From contig NZ_CP016545.1 of the NCBI RefSeq assembly GCF_001687545.1, positions 496,001 through 560,000 of the forward strand: a stretch of 64,000 nt of DNA, in the 5' to 3' direction. A program made the position numbers and the translations under genes. Below are positions 1-9,053 of this stretch, piece by piece (the stretch's first letter is position 1; every line of letters begins with the position of its first letter). The notes under the pieces are model-generated. The model saw nothing but the letters and a program-made list of their open reading frames with translations. It made no database searches and was not told where the DNA came from. This stretch comes from Paraurantiacibacter namhicola. GTDB taxonomy: Bacteria; Pseudomonadota; Alphaproteobacteria; Sphingomonadales; Sphingomonadaceae.

Positions 1-1035
1 GGCTTTCAGGAATTTCTGACCTTCTTCCCAGGTTTCGCCCATGAACATGGGCACGCCGGCAGCCTCGATCAGCGCCTTGGCGGTCTGTTCCTCGGCATTC
101 AGGACCTCGCCCGCTGCCTTGCGCATGAAGATGGCGGCGATCCGTCCGGGATAGGCGCGCACGGCTTCGCCATAGGCGGGTAGGTCACCTTGCGTATCGT
201 CGCCGATCAGGGCGAAGCGCAAGTCCGGATACATCGCCAGTATCTCGCGGATCGCGGCGCTCTTGTGGGCGCCGTGGCCCTTCTTGCCCAGCGTCGCCCG
301 GTCGAAACCCCAGTCGCGCAACTTCAGCGGACCAAGCGGCAGCTTGTTTGCCCGCTGGAAGGCGATGAGGTAGGAATAGAGGTTCCACGGGCTGGACGAA
401 ATGTAGAAGAACGGCCGGTTGGTGGCCGGGATATGCTTGTTGGCAGAGCTTGCCCCGTCCTGCAGCACCGCGCCGCCGCCCAGCGCGCCGTAGAAGGCGT
501 CGGCCCCCGGCACGGCGATCCTGTCCTCCGGCAATTGCGCCACGACGCGGCGCCAGTTGCGCGCGATGGAGCGGAAACCGCCGGTGATGCCGGTCTCTAT
601 GATCGTGTCATCGATGTCGGAGATGACAGCCAGCCGCGCGTTGGCGGCCGGCGCCAGCACGTGGCCTTCCACGCATTGCGGGCCGTCCTCATTGGTCCAG
701 TGAAGCGCCACCACATCCCACATCGTGGCATCCGGCATCGCCAGTTCCGGGTCGAGCGTGACGTCGAAATGCACGAAGCCTTCCGCGTCGGTCACCCGGG
801 TAAAGCTCTCGCTGCGTCCGTCGGCCAGTTCGATTTCCAGCCGGACCTCGACACCTTCTGCCTCGCGCGAGGCGAATTGCGCCAGCATCGTGCGGATGGC
901 CTGCAGCCGGCCGCCGGTCTTGCGGAAGTTGGGGGAGCCCGATTTTAGCGCCCGCGCCGACAGCAGCAGGCGGCCCCGGCTGCGATGGCCGAAATAGGGC
1001 TGAATGCGGACGGGCGCTTTAGGGGAAAATACCAT
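1..1035 (-). CDS. App1-family (DUF2183) phosphatase, C-terminus cut by window edge
   Basis: The minus strand encodes 345 in-frame codons that run off the left edge, so the C-terminus is missing. Near residue 140 it reads AVISDIDDTIIETG, which holds the DxDxT signature of App1-type phosphatidate phosphatases. FFYISSSPWNLY and a late FALIGDDTQGD segment follow, both typical of DUF2183. The N-terminal half is a beta-rich accessory region. The first ATG is at 1035 and begins MVFSPKAPVRIQPYFG. Related yeast App1 dephosphorylates phosphatidate, but the bacterial substrate is not established and lipid phosphatase activity is inferred from the family. No operon partner is evident. Confidence 0.85.
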   Translation of the reverse strand, partial: MVFSPKAPVRIQPYFGHRSRGRLLLSARALKSGSPNFRKTGGRLQAIRTMLAQFASREAEGVEVRLEIELADGRSESFTRVTDAEGFVHFDVTLDPELAMPDATMWDVVALHWTNEDGPQCVEGHVLAPAANARLAVISDIDDTIIETGITGGFRSIARNWRRVVAQLPEDRIAVPGADAFYGALGGGAVLQDGASSANKHIPATNRPFFYISSSPWNLYSYLIAFQRANKLPLGPLKLRDWGFDRATLGKKGHGAHKSAAIREILAMYPDLRFALIGDDTQGDLPAYGEAVRAYPGRIAAIFMRKAAGEVLNAEEQTAKALIEAAGVPMFMGETWEEGQKFLKA

Positions 1036-1121
1036 GCGGCAGGCGCTAGCACTGCCGGGCCGCGGCAATCCAGAGCTTGCGCAAATTTGTCACGCTTCCG
1101 CGGGAAAAGGAATGCGCCGGA

Positions 1122-2897
1122 TCAGCCCGCGATCTTGCGAGCGGCGCGCTCTACCAGCGCGGCATCCTCGGGCACTTCGCCCAGCAATACCACGCGGCCA
1201 TCTTCCAGGCGGCGAACCATCAGCAAGGCAAATTCCTCGCCTTCGCCGTCCAGCGCGTCGAATCCCTGCGGCGGCATGGCGCGCAGCTGTTCGAACAGTG
1301 CTTCGCGTGCCTCGTCCGCGGTGAGGGCGGTTTCGCCGCTCTCTTCGCGGCGCAGGCGACGTTCTGCCTGGACCACGCCCTTCAGGCCGCCATCGGCCTC
1401 GCGCAGGAAATCGGCCAGCTTGCCGCGCGGCATTTCCAGCCGGTGTGCGTGGGAGAGGACAGCGGCATATTCGGTCAGGCGCGTCTTGTCGTAATCCGCG
1501 CCGAACACCAGTTTCACGACCGGCGTCATCGGCGCGCGGTCCTGCACGGCCAGGCCACTATCGGCCACCAGCTCGGCAAAATCTTCCGGTTCTTCGGCAG
1601 CGGCGAGCGAGAAATCGTAGGCCCGACCCACGGCTTCATACAGCGCGCTCCGCGTGCGATCTTCGCTGCTGCGCGCTTCGGCGGCGCATTCGCGAGCGGC
1701 GGCGAGCCAGTCGCCCAGTTCCATGTCGCCTTCGCTGGCAACGGGAAGCTCGATAATGGTCGCGCCCGTCGCGGGTTCATCCGCAGCGCCGGCTTCCGGA
1801 GTGTCGTAAGCGTCTTTGGAAGCGCCTTCGCCGGCACCTTCATCAGCGCTCACATCTGCGCCCAAGTCATTGGGGGCAGTGCCCTCTTCGCTGTCGATCC
1901 AGGCATCTTCACCCGGCTCGTAAGCAGACGGGATGGCAGAGGCTTTCTTCGGCGCATCGGCGCCGCCAGCCGGACGCACCAGCGATGCGAAGCGTCCCAT
2001 GCCGGAATAGCTGTCGCCCTCTTCCTCGTCCTCGAGATCGTCCTCGTCGCCGTCATCGCCGGAACCGGTCAGCCGGCCCAGCGTCGCGCCGAAGCTGGGT
2101 GCGGGCAGGCCGTCATCCTCGGCTTCAGGAGTGGCTGCGGGAACATCGGCGGCGGGCAGGCTGACGCTTTCGTCGAAACCTTCATCGACGGCAGCAATGT
2201 CGTGCTCGCCATCGGCATCGTTCGCGGCATGGTTTGCGACTGGCGCGGCAGGTCCGTCGGCCCAGTCGGTGGAAAGGTCCTCGCCCTTCTTGCGCAGCGG
2301 GCTGTCTTCCAGCGCCTGGTCGATTTCCAGCAGCAGTTCTTCCGACGTCGCTGCGTCGGCGAGTTCCTTCCAGTTGATGACGCCATAGATAAAGTCGATG
2401 GTGTCATCGTCGCTGGAATAGGGCAGCAGGATGCCGCGATACAGGATCGTGGCGCCGCGCTGGTTCACGAATTCGGCCTCGAAGCCGATCGGGGCCTGGT
2501 TGGCCAGGATCTGCATGTAATGGTCGGTGATGCGGCTCAGCAGGCTGCGGCTGGGAACATCGTCCAGCGCGGTCAGGTCGTCGGGATCGACGTCGCATTC
2601 GCTCGCCAGTTCCCTGCCGAGATAGGAGATGCCGGGATTCTCGACCCCGCCGGAGAAATCCAGCAGGACGCTATGCGGCCCGAAATCGTCGAGCGATTCC
2701 GGATCGAGGTCCTCGATCGAGGGAAAGGCGCGATCTTCCAGCAGGCCGGCCCAGTGATTGTAGGCGCGCACCTGCATGCGGCGTTCGTCGGTTCCGATGA
2801 CGGCAGGCGGCGTGGCGTCGACGCGCTCATCCTCGGACGGATCGTAATCCGTGCCGTCCTGGCCGCCCAGTTCGAAATTGCCCCGCAAATTGTCCAT
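1122..2897 (-). CDS. PAS_5-type domain protein with long acidic linker
   Basis: This 591-residue protein starts at the ATG MDNLRGNFELG; upstream in-frame codons read as leader sequence and are less likely. Residues of roughly 30-200 (RMQVRAYNHWAGLLEDRAFP through DFIYGVINWKE) match the PAS_5-like domain common in alphaproteobacteria. A long low-complexity stretch rich in Asp, Glu, Ala and Pro follows. The C-terminal segment of about 170 residues is helical and conserved-looking (ELGDWLAAARECAAEA onward). There are no membrane segments and no output domain that I recognise. It may be a cytoplasmic sensor or a cell-cycle scaffold; the function is unknown. Confidence 0.75.
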   Translation of the reverse strand: MDNLRGNFELGGQDGTDYDPSEDERVDATPPAVIGTDERRMQVRAYNHWAGLLEDRAFPSIEDLDPESLDDFGPHSVLLDFSGGVENPGISYLGRELASECDVDPDDLTALDDVPSRSLLSRITDHYMQILANQAPIGFEAEFVNQRGATILYRGILLPYSSDDDTIDFIYGVINWKELADAATSEELLLEIDQALEDSPLRKKGEDLSTDWADGPAAPVANHAANDADGEHDIAAVDEGFDESVSLPAADVPAATPEAEDDGLPAPSFGATLGRLTGSGDDGDEDDLEDEEEGDSYSGMGRFASLVRPAGGADAPKKASAIPSAYEPGEDAWIDSEEGTAPNDLGADVSADEGAGEGASKDAYDTPEAGAADEPATGATIIELPVASEGDMELGDWLAAARECAAEARSSEDRTRSALYEAVGRAYDFSLAAAEEPEDFAELVADSGLAVQDRAPMTPVVKLVFGADYDKTRLTEYAAVLSHAHRLEMPRGKLADFLREADGGLKGVVQAERRLRREESGETALTADEAREALFEQLRAMPPQGFDALDGEGEEFALLMVRRLEDGRVVLLGEVPEDAALVERAARKIAG

Positions 2898-3027
2898 AAA
2901 AAGGCCACAGCCCCCGTTTCCTGGAGTTCTCCAGTCGGTTGTGACGATGCATGGTAAATTAACCGTTAAACCTTGGCGCATCTTTCGGCGCTGGTTTGCT
3001 GCGTGGCGTCACGGCGACGCGGCAGGG

Positions 3028-3537
3028 TTACAGGAAGTAGCGCACCCGGATCGTCTGGCTGACAGGCTTCTCGCCCACTTCGAAGGCGGCCTTGTGGAAC
3101 TTGGGCGGGCCCATCGACACCTTGGCATCGCGTGAGAAGCCGTAGCCTTCCTTGGGCATCATGCCGAGCGCGGTGTCGATCTTGCCGTTGTCGTTCTCGT
3201 CATGCAGCAGCGAAATGGCGTAGGTTCCGGGCCGGACGTTGCGGAACACCAGCTTGGCCGACTTGCCATCGGCGCTCACCGCCAGTTCCTGCGCCCGGTC
3301 ATCACCGTCGCATTTCGGGAAGGCCTTCGGGTCCGGCGTCAGGCACGCACGCACGCTGCCCTTGGCGGCGCGGATGTCCACCACTGACACGGTGACGTCA
3401 GTGCCTGCAGGCTTGACCGGCGCGGGCGCAGCGCCGCCCAGCGCCAGCGCGCACGCAGCGACCGTCAGCGCCGGGACAGTCCGCGATCCGTGCCGCACAA
3501 CCGGTCCCAGAAACGAAAATACAGTCCGAAGTTGCAT
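3028..3537 (-). CDS. DUF2141 exported protein (copy 1)
   Basis: This 169-residue protein has a hydrophobic signal-like segment (VPALTVAACALALGGAAPAP) and a DUF2141 core: a VRPGTYAISLLHDENDNGKIDT block and a conserved C-terminus ending IRVRYFL. It is probably secreted or periplasmic; the family has no established biochemical role. The ATG at 3537 lies inside the 3' end of the upstream hydroxylase gene, a 73-base overlap in another frame. No ATG, GTG or TTG closer to the signal segment is available, so this start is kept. Co-transcription with the hydroxylase is likely. A second DUF2141 protein lies at 40555-41058. Confidence 0.8.
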   Translation of the reverse strand: MQLRTVFSFLGPVVRHGSRTVPALTVAACALALGGAAPAPVKPAGTDVTVSVVDIRAAKGSVRACLTPDPKAFPKCDGDDRAQELAVSADGKSAKLVFRNVRPGTYAISLLHDENDNGKIDTALGMMPKEGYGFSRDAKVSMGPPKFHKAAFEVGEKPVSQTIRVRYFL

Positions 3538-4184
3538 AGGTACTCATCATGATGACGCTGGTGGTGGCTGGCCGTTATCAGCCAGCTTCCCAACCGGGAA
3601 TGAACGAGCCACCGGGGAAACATGTCCCACCCCATGTGGTTTGTGACGCCCATGATCGTCATGATGGCCAGCACACTGCCCAGCATGGCGACATGGATCG
3701 GAATTACGAATACCAGCAGCGGCACGACAATCGCACCGGTCAGCGCTTCCCACGGGTGGAAGCTCATGGCAGCCCAGGCGGTGGGCGGGCGGCTGGCATG
3801 ATGCACGGCGTGCGCGATCTTGAACCACTTGGGCCGGTGCATGAAGCGGTGGCTCCAGTAAAACCACGTATCGTGCGCAAACATGTAAAGGAAAACGGAC
3901 AGCGGCAGGTACCACAGCGGCATCGCGTCCCACTGGGTGTAGATCTGTGTCCAGCCATGCTGCTGCCAGCCCCAGGCCACGATGCCGGCGGGGATGCCGT
4001 AGATGGCAGCGGAGGCGAGCGACCAGCCGATCTCGCGGCGGATCTGCGGGTTCAGGCCCTGGTAGAGGCCAGGCCGCGCGCGCGAGGTGGCAAAGGCGAA
4101 CAGGCCACTGGTGAGCAGGTAGCGCACGGCCACGATGGCCGTCATCGCGGCCGCAGCAATCGCTATGGCAAGCAGTCCCTCCAT
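3465..4184 (-). CDS. Sterol desaturase / fatty acid hydroxylase family membrane enzyme
   Basis: This 239-residue integral membrane protein carries the histidine clusters of the di-iron hydroxylase superfamily: HDTWFYWSHRFMH, HAVHHAS and HHQRHHDEY. It has hydrophobic helices at the N-terminus and mid-protein. The start ATG at 4184 is preceded by a strong GGAGG. Members hydroxylate lipids, sterols or carotenoids in the membrane. A carotenoid ring hydroxylase such as CrtG is conceivable, because related bacteria make hydroxylated carotenoids, but the substrate cannot be read from sequence. It overlaps and probably co-transcribes with the DUF2141 gene downstream. Confidence 0.85.
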   Translation of the reverse strand: MEGLLAIAIAAAAMTAIVAVRYLLTSGLFAFATSRARPGLYQGLNPQIRREIGWSLASAAIYGIPAGIVAWGWQQHGWTQIYTQWDAMPLWYLPLSVFLYMFAHDTWFYWSHRFMHRPKWFKIAHAVHHASRPPTAWAAMSFHPWEALTGAIVVPLLVFVIPIHVAMLGSVLAIMTIMGVTNHMGWDMFPRWLVHSRLGSWLITASHHQRHHDEYLCNFGLYFRFWDRLCGTDRGLSRR

Positions 4185-4280
4185 CGCCCGCCTCCTAGCA
4201 GGCGCTGCGCATGGCGCGCAATCGGACAGGGCGGGGCGCAGACGTATTCGCGCGCCGCTGTTGCCCGGATGCGATAGGGC

Positions 4281-4817
4281 TCAGCCCGCCTCGTTGCCCC
4301 ACGGCGCGCATTGCGGGTCTGCCTGCACGGCGATCCGGCGCATGGCGACGCGGGCCAGCCGCTCCGCTTCCTTCTTGCGGCGCGCCGCGGCGAGCGGGTG
4401 GCTGGGCGCGGGCCGCACGATCTCCGCATCGTATTCGTCCGCCACGATGATGCCGCAGCACTCGGGCTTGAACCCGGCATCCTCCAGGCAGGCGCGGTCC
4501 AGTTCCGGTGGCAGGCCCCAGTAGAAACGGTCGCAATAATCGAGATAGTCCGGCCACTTGGCATCGCCCATCAGATCGCCGCGCGCCGTCTTGATCTCCA
4601 CGATCACGATGCGGCCCTTGGGATCGATGCCCATCAGGTCCGCCCGCCGCCCGTTGCGCAGCGGCATTTCGGTGAGGCACCAGATGTCGTTGCGCGCAAA
4701 CAGGCGGCAGATCCCCCGCGCCACGGCGGCGGAGCGGTATCCGTCCATCTCCTGCCCGGTCTCGGACTCGGCAGCGGATTGGGGCGGCGATTTGGGGAGT
4801 GTCTGCGATTCCGGCAT
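4281..4817 (-). CDS. mmcB: MmcB-family DNA repair protein
   Basis: This protein of about 178 residues matches the alphaproteobacterial MmcB family (PF06319). After a short Pro/Ser-rich N-terminus it reads YRSAAVARGICRLFARNDI, then ADLMGIDPKGRIVIVEIKT, the Asp-(x)n-Glu-x-Lys core of a PD-(D/E)xK nuclease-like fold, then WPDYLDYCDRFYWGLP. The start is MPESQTLP at 4817; a further 12 upstream codons are open but less likely. In Caulobacter MmcB is an SOS-linked repair factor. Nuclease chemistry here is inferred from the fold and was not demonstrated for this protein. Confidence 0.85.
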   Translation of the reverse strand: MPESQTLPKSPPQSAAESETGQEMDGYRSAAVARGICRLFARNDIWCLTEMPLRNGRRADLMGIDPKGRIVIVEIKTARGDLMGDAKWPDYLDYCDRFYWGLPPELDRACLEDAGFKPECCGIIVADEYDAEIVRPAPSHPLAAARRKKEAERLARVAMRRIAVQADPQCAPWGNEAG

Positions 4818-4889
4818 GGCCCATAAATGGAACGAAACCGGAACGCGATGCAACAGGAAAATTCAGGGCCGGTCCACGCGTCATTGCGC

Positions 4890-5306
4890 TCAGGCCGACC
4901 GGCGCGGGCCCAGGTCACCGGCTGGTGGCAGCAGCGAAAGCAGGCTGGCGCGGGCGGCATTGAACTCGCGCAGCAGGGCCAGCGCCGCGGGCCGGGCGTC
5001 GGCGCCGCGTGCATTCACGCCCAGCAGAGCCGTGATGCCGGGCTGCATCATGGCGGCAAGGTCGGCAATGCCGTCCTCCGCGATCGCCTGGCGCCACGCG
5101 CCGCAATCGCGCACGAGCGCGGGGAAATTGCGGATTTCGGGCGAGGGCCGCTCGGCCTCCAGCCCGGCGAGTGCGGACACGACGCGGGCCGCATCCTGCA
5201 GCGCGGCCCATTGCCGGCTCAGCGCACTGGCCGAGGCATTGGCCAGCCGGGTGCGGCCGCCCGGCTGCGTCATGGAGGTAGGCTGCATGTTCATGCGCAG
5301 GTCCAT
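4890..5306 (-). CDS. Small helical hypothetical protein
   Basis: This is a 138-residue protein starting MDLRMNMQPTSMTQ. It is alanine- and leucine-rich and mostly helical, with no signal peptide, Cys pair or membrane helix. I do not recognise the family. The start was placed at the ATG at 5306 because the upstream open stretch is low-complexity and unconserved in style. It lies just upstream of mmcB on the same strand, with about 70 bases between them, so co-transcription is possible. Confidence 0.6.
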   Translation of the reverse strand: MDLRMNMQPTSMTQPGGRTRLANASASALSRQWAALQDAARVVSALAGLEAERPSPEIRNFPALVRDCGAWRQAIAEDGIADLAAMMQPGITALLGVNARGADARPAALALLREFNAARASLLSLLPPAGDLGPRRSA

Positions 5307-5475
5307 ACAGCGGCTGCCTTGCCAAATTGCTAAGCGGGCCGGGATGCCAGTCACCTGCCGGGCCGGGCTTAGGCCGGGCATCGGGGCGGGCTTAGGTCGG
5401 GCATCGGGGGCGAATAACGCTTGGCGCGCCCCGCCCCGCTTGCTAACCGCGCTCGCACCCAGCCGCCTGGCCAAG

Positions 5476-5552
<77 letters not shown>

Positions 5553-5627
5553 AGGGGGGAGGCCTGCAAATTACCTCGCATCGGCTCCGGCCAAGCCAAG
5601 GCAGCTATCAAACCATGCAGCCCGGCC

Positions 5628-7214
5628 TCAATGGGTAATCGCGGCCCAATCCAGTTCGAACCTGGCGAGGTATTTGCGCAGGCGGTCGGAATCGTTCGTG
5701 GACTTTCGCTGCTCGCGTGAGGCGGCGAACAGGGTGCGTCCTGCCTCCGAGAGGCTGATTGACTGGCGGCAAACCTGCACGACGAAATCCAGCTGGACCC
5801 GATCGAAGGGATCGATGGACCCGAGGCGGTCAGCACCGATTATCCCGACAAGCCTGTCTTCACCTGCGCTGCCCCCTGACCAGAGCCGTGCAAGGCGGCC
5901 GGTTTCGAAATCCACGGCCTCGCGGTCGATCCTGCCGGTGGGGCACAGTGTCGCCATACGGGTTACGCTGGCGGCGAGGTCGCGGAAATTGCCTTGCCAG
6001 CGGGCGGACGAACTCTCGGCAAAGGCGAGAAAGCGGTCCCGGGCCTCCTTGTTGAATGTAACGCGTGTGCCTTCACGTTCGGCAAAGCGTTCAAGCTCGT
6101 AGTCCAAATTGGGTTCGATATCCTCGCGCCGCTCGGCGAGCCCGGGCAATGCAAAGGTCCAGAGGTTGAGCCGTGCGAACAGGTCTTCGCGGAAATTCCC
6201 GGCTGCGACTTCGTCAATCAGGTTGCGGTTGGTCCCGGCGATCAGCTGGAACTCGCTTTTCGCCTCGCTATCTGCGCCAACCGGAAGGAAGCGCCCCTCC
6301 TCGATCGCGCGCAGGATCATCGCCTGCTCGTCAAGCCCCAGTTCGCCAATCTCGTCTAGGAACAGGAGGCCCTTGTCGGCGCCCTTGAGCAGGCCGGGCC
6401 GGTCCTGCACTGCACCGGTGAAGGCACCTTTCTTGTGGCCGAACAGCGCGGACATTGCGCTGTCGCCCTTCAGCGTCGCACAGTTGACCTCCACGAATGG
6501 CCCTTCGACCTGGTGGCGCAGTTTCTTGAGCTCATAGACCTTGCGCGCGAGCTGGCTCTTGCCGGCACCGGTCGGGCCCATCAGCAGGATCGGCGCGCGG
6601 CTGCGCACAGCGACCTGTTCGATCTCCTCGATCATGCGGTTGAAGGCCGCGTTGCGGGTTTCGATCCCGCTCTTGAGAAAGCTGGTGCTTTCCGCGCTCG
6701 CTTCGGCAAAGCGGCTAGCGATGGAATCGTAGCGGGAAAGGTCGAGATCGATCGAGGCCCAGGTGCCTATCGGCTGCGGCCCTCCCTTGTGCGGCTGTGT
6801 TTGGAGCAGTTTTCCCGGAAGATAGCGCGCCTCGGTCAGCAGGAAGAGGCAGATTTGCGCCACATGGGTGCCGGTGGTGATGTGGATCAGGTAATCTTGC
6901 GTGTCCGGATCAAAATCGAACTCACGCGCGAAATCGAGCAGCTTTCCATAAACCTCCTCGAAGTCCCATGCGTCTTCAAAATCCATGACGTGGGGGACGA
7001 CCTCGGTCTCGGGTGAAACGTCGCGGATATCCTGCATTACGAATTCGGCGAGGCGGCGGTGATAGCTGCCGTGGATCAACACAAACCGATCCACCCGCAG
7101 GTCCTCCTGCATGCAGATGCTGACCGTGGGCCGCCACTTGTTCCAGCGTGACGGACCAAACTTCGCGGCATCGAGTGTCGAGCCAAGAAAACCGATGACA
7201 GTGGTGGACTTCAT
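5628..7214 (-). CDS. rtcR: RtcR, sigma-54-dependent activator of RNA repair genes
   Basis: This 528-residue protein begins with a CARF-type ligand-sensing domain (about 1-185; TTVIGFLG at the start, HITTGTHVAQICLFLL near 112-127). An AAA+ sigma-54 activation domain follows with Walker A GPTGAGKS (213-220), the sigma-54 contact loop GAFTGA (263-268) and Walker B LLFLDE (283-288). A C-terminal helix-turn-helix region completes it. RtcR homologues switch on rtcBA after RNA damage. The gene is divergent from rsr, and a sigma-54 promoter for rsr lies in the shared intergenic region, so it most probably controls the whole rsr-rtcA run. Confidence 0.95.
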   Translation of the reverse strand: MKSTTVIGFLGSTLDAAKFGPSRWNKWRPTVSICMQEDLRVDRFVLIHGSYHRRLAEFVMQDIRDVSPETEVVPHVMDFEDAWDFEEVYGKLLDFAREFDFDPDTQDYLIHITTGTHVAQICLFLLTEARYLPGKLLQTQPHKGGPQPIGTWASIDLDLSRYDSIASRFAEASAESTSFLKSGIETRNAAFNRMIEEIEQVAVRSRAPILLMGPTGAGKSQLARKVYELKKLRHQVEGPFVEVNCATLKGDSAMSALFGHKKGAFTGAVQDRPGLLKGADKGLLFLDEIGELGLDEQAMILRAIEEGRFLPVGADSEAKSEFQLIAGTNRNLIDEVAAGNFREDLFARLNLWTFALPGLAERREDIEPNLDYELERFAEREGTRVTFNKEARDRFLAFAESSSARWQGNFRDLAASVTRMATLCPTGRIDREAVDFETGRLARLWSGGSAGEDRLVGIIGADRLGSIDPFDRVQLDFVVQVCRQSISLSEAGRTLFAASREQRKSTNDSDRLRKYLARFELDWAAITH

Positions 7215-7223
7215 GCACGCATC

Positions 7224-7237
7224 GATAAAATTTTATC
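7224..7237. promoter_or_regulatory. Candidate RtcR upstream activating sequence
   Basis: A perfect 14-base palindrome, GATAAAATTTTATC, lies about 120 bases upstream of the sigma-54 promoter and just outside the rtcR start. A similar half-site, CGATAAAAAT, occurs at 7298-7307, and CGATACAA at 7243-7250. The spacing suits an enhancer for a bacterial enhancer-binding protein. That RtcR binds here is inferred from position and symmetry. Confidence 0.5.
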
Positions 7238-7358
7238 ACAAACGATACAAGAGAATAGATTTCTCGCTATTCCGAGCGATGCTGTTGAAAGGGCTTGCGA
7301 TAAAAATACCATTATATTTCATTTCACTAGCAGAAATTTACAGCGCTCGGCGCAAAAC

Positions 7359-7374
7359 TGGCACGCCTCATGCT
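7359..7374 (+). promoter_or_regulatory. Sigma-54 (-24/-12) promoter of the rsr-rtcBA operon
   Basis: TGGCACGCCTCATGCT has GG and GC separated by exactly ten bases, matching the RpoN consensus TGGCAC-N5-TTGCW with one change. The predicted transcription start is near 7385, giving a leader of about 98 bases before rsr. The divergent neighbour encodes a sigma-54 activator, which strongly supports the assignment. Confidence 0.85.
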
Positions 7375-7387
7375 CTATCGTGACCGT

Positions 7388-7448
7388 CGGGTAAGTCGAA
7401 CACCCGGCGAGACGCGGGAGATGGGCGGCCGGAATGGGCCGGCCGCCC
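7388..7448 (+). promoter_or_regulatory. Structured leader of rsr (two hairpins)
   Basis: The predicted 5' leader holds a short hairpin CGGGT...ACCCG (7388-7406) and a very stable one. The second has the 10-bp stem GGGCGGCCGG/CCGGCCGCCC (7423-7448) with a six-base loop. No run of T follows, so it is not an obvious terminator. It may stabilise the transcript or modulate rsr translation; the function is unknown. Confidence 0.5.
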
Positions 7449-7482
7449 AAAGCCCGGTGAAGTTTCATGATGGAGTTGGACT

Positions 7483-9042
7483 ATGGCCAACAAGACGCTT
7501 TTTTCCTCGGCACTCTCTTCCTTTGGGGCGAAGTTCCTGCCGCGCAAGGACACGGTGAACGAGGCAGGCGGCAGCGCCTATGCCTATGGCCCCGAAGCCC
7601 TGCTCGCGCAGCTAGCCGCAACCGGCACGTTGTCGGACGGTTTCTACGCCGATGCGCAGGACCAGCTTGCCAAGGCGCTCGAAGCGGCCTGGGCGGTGGA
7701 CGCCGCATGGGTCGCCAAGTGCGCGATCTATGCTCGCCAGTCGGGCGCGATGAAGGACATGCCGGCATTGCTCACTGCAGTGCTGTCGATGTCCGATCCG
7801 GACCTGATGGTCCCGGTGTTCAAGCGCGTGATCGATAACGGGCGCATGCTGCGCAACTTCGTGCAGATCATGCGTTCGGGCCAGATCGGGCGGACTTCGC
7901 TCGGCTCGCGTCCGAAGCGGCTGGTGCGTGTATGGTTGGAAAATGCCTCGACCCGCCAGCTGATGCAGGCGGCGACGGGCAATGATCCGAGCCTGGCGGA
8001 TATCGTGAAGATGGTTCATCCGGCTCCGGCTTCGGCCGAGCGGCGTGCCTTCTACGGCTGGCTGATTGGCAAGCCCTACGATGTCGCCGCGTTGCCGAAG
8101 GAGATTGCCGATTTCGAAGCATGGAAGGCGGAGCCCTCGCGGCCCCTGCCCGATGTGCCCTTCGAGTGGCTGACCGCCTTCGATCTCGCGGCAAAGCAGT
8201 GGGCTGTGCTGGCAGAACGCATCGGGTGGCAGGCGTTGCGGATGAACCTGAACACGCTGGCGCGTAAGGGAGTGTTCCAGATCGACGGAGTGACCGAGAT
8301 GGTTGCTGCCCGGCTGGCCGATCCCGATGCCATCGCCCGCGTGAGGCCGATGCCCTACCAGTTGATGACGGCGCTAACGCAGGTCGGGGATGGTGTTCCG
8401 CTGGCCGTGCAGGCTGCGCTCGAGAAGGCCCTGGACCTGTCGCTTGCGAAGGTCCCGGTGCTGGAAGGCAATGTCGTGGTGTGTCCGGACGTGTCGGGCT
8501 CGATGGGCTCGCCCGCGACCGGTTACCGCAGGGGTGCGACTTCGGTCGTGCGCTGCATCGATATCGCCGCGCTGGTTTCGGCCGCGATGCTGCGGAGCAA
8601 TCCGCAGACCCGCGTGCTGCCGTTCGCGGTGGACGTGGTGAAGCTCAAGCTCGATCCCAAGGCCCGCGTGGCGGTGAATGCCGCCAAGCTGGCAGGGGTC
8701 GGCGGCGGCGGAACCAATGTCTCGGCCCCGCTTGCCTTGCTGAATCGCGAGAAGGCAAAGGTCGATTGCGTCGTGATCGTTTCGGACAACGAATCCTGGG
8801 TCGACCCTGCCCGCTACGGAGCCACGGCGACGATGAACGAATGGACCAGGCTGAAGGCCCGCAACCCGGGCGCGAAGCTGATCTGCATCGACATCCAGCC
8901 CTATGGCTCGACGCAGGCCAAGGACCGCAAGGACATCATGAATGTCGGTGGTTTCACCGACGCGGTGTTCGGCGCGATGGCGCGCTTCGCCAGTAACGAG
9001 GCGCGCGACTGGGTCGAGATCGTGAACGAAGTAGAATTGTAA
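7483..9042 (+). CDS. rsr: Rsr: Ro60/TROVE-domain RNA-binding protein
   Basis: This 519-residue protein consists of a TROVE HEAT-repeat ring (about 20-320; e.g. AAWVAKCAIYARQSGAMKDMPALLTAVL) followed by a von Willebrand A-like domain. The MIDAS motif D336-x-S338-x-S340 reads PDVSGSMGSP. Bacterial Ro60 orthologues (Rsr) bind Y RNAs and, in Deinococcus, link them to the exonuclease PNPase for structured-RNA decay. GGAG lies seven bases before the ATG. The gene follows a sigma-54 promoter and is followed at once by four Y-RNA-like genes and rtcB, the arrangement described for Salmonella rsr-yrl-rtcBA. Confidence 0.95.
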   Translation: MANKTLFSSALSSFGAKFLPRKDTVNEAGGSAYAYGPEALLAQLAATGTLSDGFYADAQDQLAKALEAAWAVDAAWVAKCAIYARQSGAMKDMPALLTAVLSMSDPDLMVPVFKRVIDNGRMLRNFVQIMRSGQIGRTSLGSRPKRLVRVWLENASTRQLMQAATGNDPSLADIVKMVHPAPASAERRAFYGWLIGKPYDVAALPKEIADFEAWKAEPSRPLPDVPFEWLTAFDLAAKQWAVLAERIGWQALRMNLNTLARKGVFQIDGVTEMVAARLADPDAIARVRPMPYQLMTALTQVGDGVPLAVQAALEKALDLSLAKVPVLEGNVVVCPDVSGSMGSPATGYRRGATSVVRCIDIAALVSAAMLRSNPQTRVLPFAVDVVKLKLDPKARVAVNAAKLAGVGGGGTNVSAPLALLNREKAKVDCVVIVSDNESWVDPARYGATATMNEWTRLKARNPGAKLICIDIQPYGSTQAKDRKDIMNVGGFTDAVFGAMARFASNEARDWVEIVNEVEL

Positions 9043-9053
9043 GAAAGGAGCAC

